From the NCBI GenBank assembly GCA_902558205.1, contig CACECY010000004.1, forward strand, positions 1-53,026: DNA of 53,026 nt, read 5' to 3'. The notes under the pieces were generated by a model. The model saw only the letters and a list, made by a program, of their open reading frames with translations. It was not told the DNA's origin and made no database searches. Below, in pieces: positions 1-9,649 of the stretch. Every line of letters begins with the position of its first letter. The stretch's first letter is position 1. This stretch comes from an uncultured Pelagibacteraceae bacterium (lineage in GTDB: Bacteria > Pseudomonadota > Alphaproteobacteria > Pelagibacterales > Pelagibacteraceae). The position numbers were made by a program, and so were the translations under genes.

Positions 1-408
1 TGGAAAAAAGAGGGCGATAAAAAAACTCCAAAAGGAATATTTAAAATTGAAAATCTTTATTTTAGAAAAGATCGTAAAGAAAAACCATTAACTTCATTAA
101 AATGTATCGAAATAAGAAAAAATATGGGTTGGTGTAATGATGTTCATTTTCCAAAAAAATATAATAGACTTTTCAAAATAGAAAAAAAAATCAAACACGA
201 AAAATTAAATAGAAAAGATTTTAAGTATGATTTTTTAATTCCAATCAAGTACAACTTTACAAAACCTATTGCAGGTCTTGGAAGTTGTATTTTTATTCAC
301 TTAACTAAAGATTACAAACCTACAGCTGGTTGTATTGCTTTAAATGAAAAAGATTTTTTGATTATGATTAAATTAATTGGAAAAAATTCAAAAATAAAAA
401 TTAGTTAA
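1..408 (+). CDS. L,D-transpeptidase (YkuD-like) catalytic domain protein, 5'-truncated by window edge
   Basis: Frame is open from base 1 (WKKEGDKKTPKGIFKIENLYF...); C-terminal GSCIFIHL..TAGCIAL resembles the YkuD HxxxxxxxxGC(I/V) motif. Confidence 0.8.
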   Translation, partial: WKKEGDKKTPKGIFKIENLYFRKDRKEKPLTSLKCIEIRKNMGWCNDVHFPKKYNRLFKIEKKIKHEKLNRKDFKYDFLIPIKYNFTKPIAGLGSCIFIHLTKDYKPTAGCIALNEKDFLIMIKLIGKNSKIKIS

Positions 409-1064
409 TATCTCTGGCCAAAAATACTAGATCCAATCCTCAAATAAGTAGAATTTTTTTTAGCAGCATCTAAATAATCAGCTGACATTCCCATACTCAA
501 TTCAGTAAATCCATACTTATGATTTATTTCGCTCATTTCATTGAAATAATGTAAAGGATTTTTATCAACTGGAGGGATACACATTAAACCAACAATATTT
601 AGTTTAAGTTCTCTACAATAATCTACTAATTTTTTAATTTGATTTTTATTAATCCCAGATTTTTGATCCTCATCACCAATATTTACTTGAATAAAAATTT
701 TGATTTCTCTATTAATTTTTATTTGTTCATCAGCAATTTTTTTTGCAAGTTTTTCATTATCAACGGAATGAATATAATCAAATAATTTTACAGCAAATTT
801 AACCTTATTTGTTTGTAATCCTCCAATCATATGAAGTTGAATATTAGGTTTTTTTTCTTTTATTTCAGTCCACTTATCGACTGCTTCTTGAACTTTATTC
901 TCTCCAAAATCTAAATGTCCATATTCTATTAATGGTAAAATTTTATTTATTTTAAAAGTCTTGGATACTGCAATAATTTTTGGTAAGTTTTTATTATTTA
1001 TAAGACTTAGTTCGTACTCGATTTTTGTTTGAATATCGATTAAATTTTTAACTGTAGTATGCAT
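405..1064 (-). CDS. YggS family PLP-binding protein (PLP homeostasis)
   Basis: AVSKTF, HMIGGLQTNK, SMGMSADYLDA, LRIGSSIFG motifs of the YggS/PLPBP family. Confidence 0.93.
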   Translation of the reverse strand: MHTTVKNLIDIQTKIEYELSLINNKNLPKIIAVSKTFKINKILPLIEYGHLDFGENKVQEAVDKWTEIKEKKPNIQLHMIGGLQTNKVKFAVKLFDYIHSVDNEKLAKKIADEQIKINREIKIFIQVNIGDEDQKSGINKNQIKKLVDYCRELKLNIVGLMCIPPVDKNPLHYFNEMSEINHKYGFTELSMGMSADYLDAAKKNSTYLRIGSSIFGQRY

Positions 1065-1601
1065 TTTTTCTCTAACTATTATCTTACAGATAAGTTTGAT
1101 ACAAAAGAAATAAATAAACTAGATAAAAAAACAATAATTATTTATAGAAATTATAAAGAAAATTCTATTAATTTAACTTTATTAAAAGAATTTAAAAATT
1201 TGTGCCAAAAAAGAAATTTAAAACTTTTTATTTCTAATAATTTCAAACTAGCTTTATATTTGAGGTTAGATGGTGTTTATATCCCCTCATTTAACAAATC
1301 TTTGTCTCACCTGAATTACTCATTATATAAAAACTTCATGACTATTGGTTCGGCACACAATGTTAAAGAAATCAGAATTAAAGAAAAACAAAAGGTGGAT
1401 CAAATTGTTTTATCTTCATTATTTAAAAAAAATAAAAATTATTTAGGATTGTATCGTTTTAAAATACTTAAAAACTTAACCAAAAAAAATGTTATTGTGC
1501 TGGGCGGGGTAACAAAAAATAATAAAAAGCAGATTAAGTTAGTGAACTGTAATAGTTTTGCTGGAATATCTTATTTCAAAAAAAAAGCCCCTACAAATTA
1601 A
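1059..1601 (+). CDS. thiamine-phosphate synthase/TenI-like TIM-barrel protein (divergent)
   Basis: YYLTD near N-terminus, LDGVYIPS, TIGSAHNVKEI, VLGGVTKNN..FAGISYF: ThiE/TenI fold signatures, but degenerate. Confidence 0.65.
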   Translation: MHFFSNYYLTDKFDTKEINKLDKKTIIIYRNYKENSINLTLLKEFKNLCQKRNLKLFISNNFKLALYLRLDGVYIPSFNKSLSHLNYSLYKNFMTIGSAHNVKEIRIKEKQKVDQIVLSSLFKKNKNYLGLYRFKILKNLTKKNVIVLGGVTKNNKKQIKLVNCNSFAGISYFKKKAPTN

Positions 1602-1613
1602 TGTAGGGGCTTT
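1584..1613 (-). terminator. intrinsic terminator (probably bidirectional) downstream of the porin gene
   Basis: 12-bp perfect stem AAAGCCCCTACA / TGTAGGGGCTTT with 6-nt loop; T-tract on both strands, longer on minus. Confidence 0.9.
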
Positions 1614-1640
1614 AAATTTAAATTATTAAACTATTGCTTA

Positions 1641-2570
1641 TTAGAATGCAAAAGCAAGATTTAACATAGTAACTTCAGCATCAGAACCAGCAGCTCCGCT
1701 AGCACTTTCTACTTCATTGAAACCACCACCGATAGTGATTGATCCCATTGTGTAAGATGCACTTAAACCAGTGTTAATCTCATCGTCAGCTTTAGTATCA
1801 ATTTCTACTGTTTGTCTACCAACAGAAACAGATAGGTTTTCATTCACAGCGAATGATACACCCATGTGCATTGCTTCTTGGTCGTTAGTAGCAGTTGAGT
1901 CATAGTTGATGTCTGTTCTTTGAATAGCAGCAGTTATTGCGCCTGCACTATACTTAAGACCAACTGTATCATGTACAGCTACATCACCATCGTCGAATCT
2001 ACCAGCAACAGCTGTTACACCGTCCATAGCGTATGAAAGACCAATTGATCCCTCTGCAGCATTTGCAGATACAGTATCATTGATTGCGTTGTAACCTAAA
2101 CTTACAGTTAAATCACCAACAGTGTTTGAGTAACCCCACATGCTAGTTGTACTTCTTCCACCAATACCTGCAGCAATACCATTGTCTACAGCGTTAGTGT
2201 TTTCGTATACAGCTGTGTAAGCAGTAGGAACGATATCTTTAACAGTATCAACACCACCTGCGTTTACAGAGTTACCTGAGAACGTTATAGTTCCCATACC
2301 ATCACCTAAACCTAAAGTTAGTTTGTAGTCATCATAGTTACCACCATCTAACTCGTAGCTTACGCCAACAGTCATACCATTATCTAGATCTCCACCACCA
2401 GAAAATGTAACACTGTCACCCATAGTCCATGGATTAGCGTTAGAATTAGTGCTAAGTCCACTGTAGTTTAACGATGCTGAACCACTTACACTCATCTCAC
2501 CAGCATACGCTGAAGAAGCTACAAGTGTAGTAGCAAGAGCAGTCAAACCTACTTTTTTTAGTTTGTTCAT
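1641..2570 (-). CDS. outer-membrane porin
   Basis: Signal peptide MNKLKKVGLTALATTLVASSAYA, Gly/Asn-rich beta-strand repeats, C-terminal aromatic residue (LAFAF). Confidence 0.88.
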   Translation of the reverse strand: MNKLKKVGLTALATTLVASSAYAGEMSVSGSASLNYSGLSTNSNANPWTMGDSVTFSGGGDLDNGMTVGVSYELDGGNYDDYKLTLGLGDGMGTITFSGNSVNAGGVDTVKDIVPTAYTAVYENTNAVDNGIAAGIGGRSTTSMWGYSNTVGDLTVSLGYNAINDTVSANAAEGSIGLSYAMDGVTAVAGRFDDGDVAVHDTVGLKYSAGAITAAIQRTDINYDSTATNDQEAMHMGVSFAVNENLSVSVGRQTVEIDTKADDEINTGLSASYTMGSITIGGGFNEVESASGAAGSDAEVTMLNLAFAF

Positions 2571-2676
2571 ATTAGTACTCCTAATTGTTAATAATTAATT
2601 ATAAACGTGAACAAACTACCAAAAATTTCCTTTTTATTTGCTCTAAAGTTAAAATAATCTATCTTTTTTCTTTTAT

Positions 2677-2694
2677 TGTGATAAATTTATCACA
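2677..2694. promoter_or_regulatory. 18-bp perfect palindrome TGTGATAAATTTATCACA (candidate operator)
   Basis: Perfect dyad in the divergent porin/lipoprotein intergenic region; half-site GTGATAAATT recurs at 2710-2719. Confidence 0.55.
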
Positions 2695-2790
2695 TAATTA
2701 ACTGTTTTAGTGATAAATTAAAAGGTGTATTTAATAGCGTTAATTCTTACTAGTTTAATATTACTTTTTATGCAACTTATCTCTAAACCT

Positions 2791-3375
2791 ATGAAAATAA
2801 TCACTATAGCAATTTCTCTCATTTCTCTGATGTTTTTAACGGGCTGTGAGGCATTAAAATATAAAAAAGTTAGTGCTAAAGATTTTCCCGCTGACCCGAA
2901 AGAACGAATAAAAAAAAATATGGAAGAAGGACGTGGATTTAGAATAATGGGTGGCGATAAAAATAAAGGGACAAACTATTCATTTGCTACATCTAACCCT
3001 CTATGGCGTGCAACTTTGGATACTTTAGACTTTATGCCTTTAGTATCAGCAAATTATAGTGGTGGGATAGTTGTCACGGATTGGTATTCTGAAAATGATA
3101 ATCCCCGAGAATCTATAAAAATTTCAATAAGATTTTTAACAAATGAAATTAGATCTGATGCTTTAGATGTTAATGTCTTTTATAAAGAATGCTCTGAGGA
3201 TTTGTCAAATTGTAGTGTAAATAAAAAAAATAATGAAGTAGCCTCTCAAATTACATTGAGTATACTAAAAAAAGCTAGTCAATATGAGAAACAAAGAATT
3301 GATAAGTATAAAAAAGAAAACCCATATGAAGTTTCTACTCCAACAAAAGAAAGAGACCTGCCTAAAAATCAATAG
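2791..3375 (+). CDS. DUF3576 domain lipoprotein (start refined from ORF track 2725)
   Basis: MKIITIAISLISLMFLTGCEAL = signal peptide + lipobox LTGC; located directly upstream of leuS. Confidence 0.75.
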   Translation: MKIITIAISLISLMFLTGCEALKYKKVSAKDFPADPKERIKKNMEEGRGFRIMGGDKNKGTNYSFATSNPLWRATLDTLDFMPLVSANYSGGIVVTDWYSENDNPRESIKISIRFLTNEIRSDALDVNVFYKECSEDLSNCSVNKKNNEVASQITLSILKKASQYEKQRIDKYKKENPYEVSTPTKERDLPKNQ

Positions 3376-3399
3376 TTTAAATTAATAAACTCTTAAACT

Positions 3400-5940
3400 A
3401 TGGAAAGATATAATTTTAATTTAATAGAAAATAAATGGCAAAAACATTGGCTTGATAATAACGTTTTTAAATCCAAAATAGATCAAACTAAGAAAAAATT
3501 TTATTGCTTAGAAATGTTTCCTTATCCTTCAGGTAAAATTCATATGGGTCATGTAAGAAATTATACCATAGGAGATGTTTTATCTCGTTACAAAACTCTT
3601 GAGGGTTTTAATGTTTTACACCCAATGGGATGGGACTCATTTGGTATGCCTGCAGAAAATGCCGCAAAAGAAAATAATTTGAATCCAAAAGATTGGACAG
3701 AAAACAACATAAAAGTAATGAAAACTCAATTAAAAATGTTGGGATTATCATTGGACTGGGATAGAGAAATTTCTACATGTTCTCCAGATTATTATGAGCA
3801 TCAACAAAAATTATTTTTAGACCTCTACGATAAAGGATTGGTTTATAGAAAAGAAAGCTATGTAAATTGGGACCCTGTAGATCAAACAGTTCTTGCAAAT
3901 GAACAAGTAATTGATGGTAAGGGCTGGAGATCAGGTGCCTTAGTAGAAAGAAAAAAATTAAATCAATGGTTTTTTAAAATTTCATATTTTTCAGAAGAAT
4001 TACTTTCTGATTTATCTACTCTAAATGAGTGGCCAGAAAAAGTTAAGATCATGCAAAAAAATTGGATAGGAAAATCATATGGGTGCGAAATTGATTTTAA
4101 AATTGAGGGTTCTAAAGAAATCAAGGTAATCAAATGTTACACTACAAGACCTGACACTCTTTTTGGTTTTTCTTTTTTAGCATTATCAGTTGACCACCCC
4201 ATTTCAAAATATTATGAAAATGATAAAGATTTTCAAAAATTTAGCAAAGAATGTTCTAAGACTGGAACAACTGAAGAGTCTATTGCAAATGCAATTAAAA
4301 TTGGTTTTAAAACAAACCTTTTAGCAGTAAATCCACTTGACCCCAAAAATAAAGTTCCTGTTTACTTTGCTAATTTTGTTTTGATGGATTATGGATTTGG
4401 AGCAGTGTTTGGATGTCCTGCTCATGATCAGAGAGATTTTGAATTTGCAAAAAAATACAATCTTGAAATCAAAACTGTTGTGAAACCAAGTAATGAAGAT
4501 GATAATTTTACTGTAAAAGATGAAGCCTACTCAGGTCCCGGGGTATTAATAAACTCAGAATATTTGAATGATTTAAAAGTACCTGGCGAGTCAATTGATC
4601 AAACAATTAAACTTTTAGAAAAAAAGAAATTAGGGAAAAAGAAAACAAATTATAGACTAAAAGATTGGGGAATTTCTCGACAAAGATATTGGGGATGTCC
4701 TATCCCAATTGCTTACGATAATGATAACAACATTGTAAAGATTCCAGAAAATCAATTACCAGTAAAGCTACCAAAAAATGTTAATCTAAAAGTAAATGGA
4801 AATCCACTTGATGCACTAGATGAATGGAAAAATATTGAGATTAATGGAAAAAAATGTGTGAGAGAAACCGATACACTTGACACTTTTGTAGACTCCTCAT
4901 GGTATTTTTTAAGATTTTGCTCAGCTGAAAATAAAGAAGTTCCTTTCAATAAAACGGACATAGATTATTGGATGCCTGTAGATCAATATGTAGGTGGTGT
5001 TGAACATGCAATTTTACATTTGTTATATTCAAGATTTTTTACGAGAGCGCTAAGATTAAATAATGATGAACTAAAAATTAATGAGCCATTTAAAGGTTTA
5101 TTTACTCAAGGAATGGTTTGTCATGAGACTTATAAGAATGAAGATAATAATTGGCTAAGTCCCGACGAGGTGACGTCTAATAATGGAAAAGATTTTTATG
5201 AGAAAGATAATCCAAATAAAAAGGTTAAAGTTGGGCCCTCAGAATCAATGTCTAAATCAAAAAAAAATACAATAGATCCGCAAAATATAATTAAAAAATA
5301 TGGAGCCGACTCAGTTAGATTTTTCATACTAGCAGATAGTCCACCCGATAGAGATGTAAAATGGACAGATGAAGGTATATTATCATCTTACAAGTTCGTT
5401 CAAAAATTTTGGATATTAAGTGAAGAAATTTTAGAATTAAATAAAAAAACTGCTGATATATTTAATGAGGAACTTGAGAGTTTCACAAATCAAATTATCG
5501 ATAAAATAAATCAGTCTTTGAATAAATTTAGATACAATGTCATAATTGCAACATTTCATGAAATCTACTCTCACTACAAAAAGATAATCGAAAAAAATAA
5601 AAATTTTAAAAATCTTAAAAATAATTTTGAAAAAATCTTAATTTTGGTAATTCCTGTAATGCCTCATCTAGCTCATGAGTGCTTAAAAAGATTTGATTAT
5701 AATAAAAAATTGTCTTGGCCAGTAGTTGAAGAAAAATATTTAAAAAATGAGAGAAGTAATATTGTTATTCAAATAAATGGTAAAAAAAGAAATATTATAA
5801 GTGTAGAAAATAATATTGAAGAAAAAGTTTTAGTTGAAAAAATTAATAATCAGAAATTAATCGAAAAATACCTAGAAAACAAAAAAATAACCAAGATAAT
5901 TTATGTTAAAAATAGAATAATAAATTATATTATTTCATAA
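3400..5940 (+). CDS. leuS: leucyl-tRNA synthetase
   Basis: HIGH-like [24 protein letters not shown] editing domain, [16 protein letters not shown] loop. Confidence 0.98.
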   Translation: MERYNFNLIENKWQKHWLDNNVFKSKIDQTKKKFYCLEMFPYPSGKIHMGHVRNYTIGDVLSRYKTLEGFNVLHPMGWDSFGMPAENAAKENNLNPKDWTENNIKVMKTQLKMLGLSLDWDREISTCSPDYYEHQQKLFLDLYDKGLVYRKESYVNWDPVDQTVLANEQVIDGKGWRSGALVERKKLNQWFFKISYFSEELLSDLSTLNEWPEKVKIMQKNWIGKSYGCEIDFKIEGSKEIKVIKCYTTRPDTLFGFSFLALSVDHPISKYYENDKDFQKFSKECSKTGTTEESIANAIKIGFKTNLLAVNPLDPKNKVPVYFANFVLMDYGFGAVFGCPAHDQRDFEFAKKYNLEIKTVVKPSNEDDNFTVKDEAYSGPGVLINSEYLNDLKVPGESIDQTIKLLEKKKLGKKKTNYRLKDWGISRQRYWGCPIPIAYDNDNNIVKIPENQLPVKLPKNVNLKVNGNPLDALDEWKNIEINGKKCVRETDTLDTFVDSSWYFLRFCSAENKEVPFNKTDIDYWMPVDQYVGGVEHAILHLLYSRFFTRALRLNNDELKINEPFKGLFTQGMVCHETYKNEDNNWLSPDEVTSNNGKDFYEKDNPNKKVKVGPSESMSKSKKNTIDPQNIIKKYGADSVRFFILADSPPDRDVKWTDEGILSSYKFVQKFWILSEEILELNKKTADIFNEELESFTNQIIDKINQSLNKFRYNVIIATFHEIYSHYKKIIEKNKNFKNLKNNFEKILILVIPVMPHLAHECLKRFDYNKKLSWPVVEEKYLKNERSNIVIQINGKKRNIISVENNIEEKVLVEKINNQKLIEKYLENKKITKIIYVKNRIINYIIS

Positions 5941-6389
5941 TGAAAAAAATTTTATTTCTTTTAATTTTGTTTACGGTCAGCTGCGGGTATCAACCGATTC
6001 ACCTAATTTCAGACAAACAAAACTTTAAGTTTTCAAAAATATCAATTCAAGGAAACGAAGAAATAAATAAAAAGATAATCAATTCAATATCTTTTGAAGA
6101 AGACGACACAGACAAGTCTTTGAATGAACTAATATTAAATAGTTATTACGAAATTTTGGAGACAGCAAAAAATTCTAAAGGTCAAGTTGAGTCATACAGA
6201 TCAAAAATTTTTGTAACTCTTAAAATTAGAGATAACAAAGAAATAATTAAGGAAAGAGATTTTTTTAATGAATTTTCTTTTAATACAAAAAAAAATAAGT
6301 TTGATTTGATACAATATCAAAAACAAATACAAAATAATCTGATTAAAGAGGTTATCAGAGATATTAATATTTATTTAAATCTCGGATGA
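5940..6389 (+). CDS. lptE: LPS-assembly lipoprotein LptE-like
   Basis: Lipobox FTVSCGYQP; position between leuS and holA as in other proteobacteria. Confidence 0.75.
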   Translation: MKKILFLLILFTVSCGYQPIHLISDKQNFKFSKISIQGNEEINKKIINSISFEEDDTDKSLNELILNSYYEILETAKNSKGQVESYRSKIFVTLKIRDNKEIIKERDFFNEFSFNTKKNKFDLIQYQKQIQNNLIKEVIRDINIYLNLG

Positions 6390-7378
6390 TAGTTAAAAAT
6401 TTAGATTTAAAAAAAAATCTTAAAGGCAATAAAAATTTTCTACTACATGGGATAAACTCTGGTTTAATAAATCAAACAATAGATGATACTTTAAAACCAA
6501 ATTTTTCCAAAAATATCTATAATTATGACGAACAAGAAATTTTATCCAATTCAGATCAATTTAAAGAGGATGTCTTTAACAAGTCTTTTTTTGAAGAGGA
6601 TAAACTTATAATCATTAATAGAGCTTCAGACAAAATTAAAAATATTTTAGAGGAAATAATTGAAAAACAAATCGATGATTTAACATTAATTGTTAAATCT
6701 GGAATATTAGATAAAAAGTCTAAGCTGAGGATTTTTTTTGAGAAAGAAAAAAATACAATTGCAACTGCTTATTATGAAGATGGTTATCGAGATTTGAATT
6801 CAATAATCCAAAAATTCTTTTATGAAAAAAAAATTAAAATTTCATCTCAATCAACAAATGTTTTAATTGAAAGATCTAATGGAAATAGAATTAATTTAAT
6901 TAATGAATTAGATAAAATTTCAAATTATTTGTTTAATAAAAAAAAAATTGATTATGAAGAAATTTGTAAATTAACAAATTTATCTGAAAACCATAAAATT
7001 TCTGATTTGACTGATCATGCATTGGCAAATAATAAACTTAAAACTTTAAACATAATAAATGAAAACATCTTAACTTCAGAAGATTACATTCTTATTCTAA
7101 AAAATTTTTTATACAAAATTAAAAGACTTAAAAAACTAAAGAAAAATCTTGAGGGAAACAAAAACTTGGAAAGTGTGATTTCATCCTATAAGCCACCTAT
7201 ATTTTGGAAAGAAAAAGATATAATTAAAAAACAATTAAGAATAATTTCTCTTGAAAAGCTAAATGCACTTTCTGTTAAAGTAAATGATTTGGAAAAATTG
7301 ATAAAAGAAAATTCTAAAATATCAGGCTTGCTTTTATATAACTTTATTCTAGAACTTTTTAGTATTGCTAATAATTAG
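6386..7378 (+). CDS. holA: DNA polymerase III subunit delta
   Basis: HolA-like sequence (LKSGILDKKSKLRIFFEK, ERSNGNRINLINELDKI) and gene order. Confidence 0.85.
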   Translation: MIVKNLDLKKNLKGNKNFLLHGINSGLINQTIDDTLKPNFSKNIYNYDEQEILSNSDQFKEDVFNKSFFEEDKLIIINRASDKIKNILEEIIEKQIDDLTLIVKSGILDKKSKLRIFFEKEKNTIATAYYEDGYRDLNSIIQKFFYEKKIKISSQSTNVLIERSNGNRINLINELDKISNYLFNKKKIDYEEICKLTNLSENHKISDLTDHALANNKLKTLNIINENILTSEDYILILKNFLYKIKRLKKLKKNLEGNKNLESVISSYKPPIFWKEKDIIKKQLRIISLEKLNALSVKVNDLEKLIKENSKISGLLLYNFILELFSIANN

Positions 7379-8210
7379 ATTTAATTATTTCAATAATTTT
7401 GTTTAATTGGTCTAATTCTTTATATCCAAATGTAATTGTTCCTTTATTTTGCTTATTATTTTTAATAGCAACATTTAATCCAATTTTTTCAGATAATGAA
7501 TTTTCTAAATCTTTAATATTAGGATCCTTATTATCTTTGAGTTTATTTTTTTTTGTTTTAAAAATTTTAACAAAATTTTCAGTTTGTCTAACTGAAAGCT
7601 TTTTTTCTATAATTTTATTAGCTACAAAACTTGCATTTTCAAGACCGACTAAAATTTTTGCATGACCAGCGCTTATTTTTAAAGATTCAATTAGCTTTAT
7701 CACGCTTTCGGGTAACGTTAAAAGTCTCAATGAGTTTGTAATATAGCTTCTACTTTTTCCAATGAATTTTGAAACTTTTTCTTGGTCATAGTTAAATTCA
7801 TCAATTAATTTTTTGTAACCTTGGGCTTCTTCTAATGGATTTAAATCATGTCTTTGAATATTTTCAACTATTGCAAATTCCAAAGATTTTAAGTCATCCG
7901 CTTCTGTAATAACAACTGGTACATTATGAAGACCAGCCTTTTGAGCGGCAAGCCACCTTCTTTCACCTGCAATAATTTCGTATTTGGAAATATCATCACC
8001 AGATTTTCTGACTACAATTGGTTGTATTATTCCCCTTTCCTTAATAGAGTTAGTCAGTTCCTCTAAATTGCTCTCTTCGAAAATTTTTCTTGGTTGATAT
8101 TTATTTGGTACTAAATCACTAACTGACAATTGATTTTTTAAAGGTTCAACCTTTGTTTCTCCTATTAGTGAGGATAAACCTCGTCCTAGTCCCTTTTTAA
8201 TTTTATCCAT
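7368..8210 (-). CDS. parB: chromosome partitioning protein ParB
   Basis: KKGLGRGLSSLIGE, NKYQPRKIF, IIAGERRWLAAQKAG, ENIQRHDLNPLEEA. Confidence 0.97.
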   Translation of the reverse strand: MDKIKKGLGRGLSSLIGETKVEPLKNQLSVSDLVPNKYQPRKIFEESNLEELTNSIKERGIIQPIVVRKSGDDISKYEIIAGERRWLAAQKAGLHNVPVVITEADDLKSLEFAIVENIQRHDLNPLEEAQGYKKLIDEFNYDQEKVSKFIGKSRSYITNSLRLLTLPESVIKLIESLKISAGHAKILVGLENASFVANKIIEKKLSVRQTENFVKIFKTKKNKLKDNKDPNIKDLENSLSEKIGLNVAIKNNKQNKGTITFGYKELDQLNKIIEIIKSNY

Positions 8211-9004
8211 TAAGCTGCACTTCCTATTGAAGATTCTTGACTTATAAATTCATCAGTAAAATTAAAATATGATTTACTTCCTGGGCAAGCTTTGTCATAA
8301 ATTAAAACTGGCATTCCATGTGATGGCGCTTCAGATAATCTCACATTTCTTGGAATAACTGTTGTATAAACTTTATCACTAAAATAATCTCTAGCCTCTT
8401 TTTCAACTTGAGAAGATAACTTATTTCGTTTGTCATACATCGTTAAAAGTATGCCCCTTATTTTTAGATCGGGATTTAAACTTACTTTTATCCTTTCAAT
8501 TGTCTTCATAAGCTGAGTTAAGCCCTCCAGAGCAAAAAATTCTGTTTGTAGGGGGACTAAAAGTGAACCGGAAGATACTAAAGCCATAACTGTCAATAAA
8601 CTCAATGAAGGTGGACAATCAATTAAAACATAATCATATAATCCTCTAGAATTGTTTAAATACGTGGTTAATTTAGCCTTTAATATGAAGGCCCTGTTAC
8701 CATCTTCTGCTGTTTCTACCTCTAGACCTGATAAATCCACATTAGAAGTAATTATATCTAAATTTTCAAACTGAGTTTTTTTAATTACTTCATTTATTTC
8801 TTTAGAACCATTTAGGACCCCGTAAATCGTGTCACTAGAATCATCCATATTTGATAGTCCTAGTCCTGTTGTTGCATTTCCCTGAGGATCAAGATCGATA
8901 ACTAAAATTTTTTTATTTAGCTGCGATAATCCAGCTGCAAGATTTATTACAGTAGTGGTTTTTCCTACCCCGCCCTTTTGATTTATAATTGAAATGATTT
9001 GCAT
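8210..9004 (-). CDS. parA: chromosome partitioning ATPase ParA
   Basis: INQKGGVGKTTT deviant Walker A, DLDPQGNATTGLG. Confidence 0.97.
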   Translation of the reverse strand: MQIISIINQKGGVGKTTTVINLAAGLSQLNKKILVIDLDPQGNATTGLGLSNMDDSSDTIYGVLNGSKEINEVIKKTQFENLDIITSNVDLSGLEVETAEDGNRAFILKAKLTTYLNNSRGLYDYVLIDCPPSLSLLTVMALVSSGSLLVPLQTEFFALEGLTQLMKTIERIKVSLNPDLKIRGILLTMYDKRNKLSSQVEKEARDYFSDKVYTTVIPRNVRLSEAPSHGMPVLIYDKACPGSKSYFNFTDEFISQESSIGSAA

Positions 9005-9649
9005 CTAATTTTTTTTTTTAATTTTTTTAATATTTAATAAAAAGGAACTATCATTAGTTAAACTTTTTTTTTCTTCATATTCTAATTCCCAATTTTTTTT
9101 TGATTCTTCAAAAATTTTTTTTCCACTCTTGCCCATGAAAAAAATTAAATTTTTAAAATCTGAAAAATTTTCATAAACTAGATCTAAAACAATTGGCATA
9201 GGTTTGAATGCTCTTGACATAATTGTTCCTGTCTTTAATTTTTTTACATCAAAAATATTTTTTTGAAAAACTTTTGTATTTAAATTTAATTTTTTGGAAA
9301 CTTCTCTCAAAAAATGGCTTTTATGGTGACTCTTTTCATAAAGATGCACATTCATGCTATTTTTCATATTTTTTAGCATAATTGCAATTATAATTCCTGG
9401 CATTCCACCCCCAGATCCTAAATCTATGGTTGTATTACTATTTAAATTAACAAAATCAATGATTTGCGCTGAATCTATTATATGACGATCAATAATGGCC
9501 TTTTTTGACGCTGTTTTTTTGCTTATTATGTTAATTTTTTTATTTTTTTCTAATACCAATGATATATAGTTTTCAAAGTCTAAAAATGTTTCACGTGAAA
9601 CATTTAAGCCATTGAGTCTTGAGTAAGAATTTAAAATTTCTTGGTCCAT
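9005..9649 (-). CDS. rsmG: 16S rRNA (guanine-N7)-methyltransferase RsmG
   Basis: NVSRETF, DLGSGGGMPGI SAM motif; parA-rsmG-mnmG order. Confidence 0.95.
   Translation of the reverse strand: MDQEILNSYSRLNGLNVSRETFLDFENYISLVLEKNKKINIISKKTASKKAIIDRHIIDSAQIIDFVNLNSNTTIDLGSGGGMPGIIIAIMLKNMKNSMNVHLYEKSHHKSHFLREVSKKLNLNTKVFQKNIFDVKKLKTGTIMSRAFKPMPIVLDLVYENFSDFKNLIFFMGKSGKKIFEESKKNWELEYEEKKSLTNDSSFLLNIKKIKKKN
9584..9605. promoter_or_regulatory. parS centromere-like site (ParB binding)
   Basis: Exact parS consensus TGTTTCACGTGAAACA at 9587-9602, extended to 22-bp palindrome AAATGTTTCACGTGAAACATTT, within rsmG (encodes NVSRETF). Confidence 0.96.

Noticed and set aside
2677-2694. CRP or FNR site assignment for the palindrome
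   Set aside because: Spacer between TGTGA and TCACA is 8, not 6; TGAT/ATCA spacing is 6, not 4.
4752-4961. 69-aa minus ORF inside leuS
   Set aside because: Ser-rich antisense ORF, no motif.
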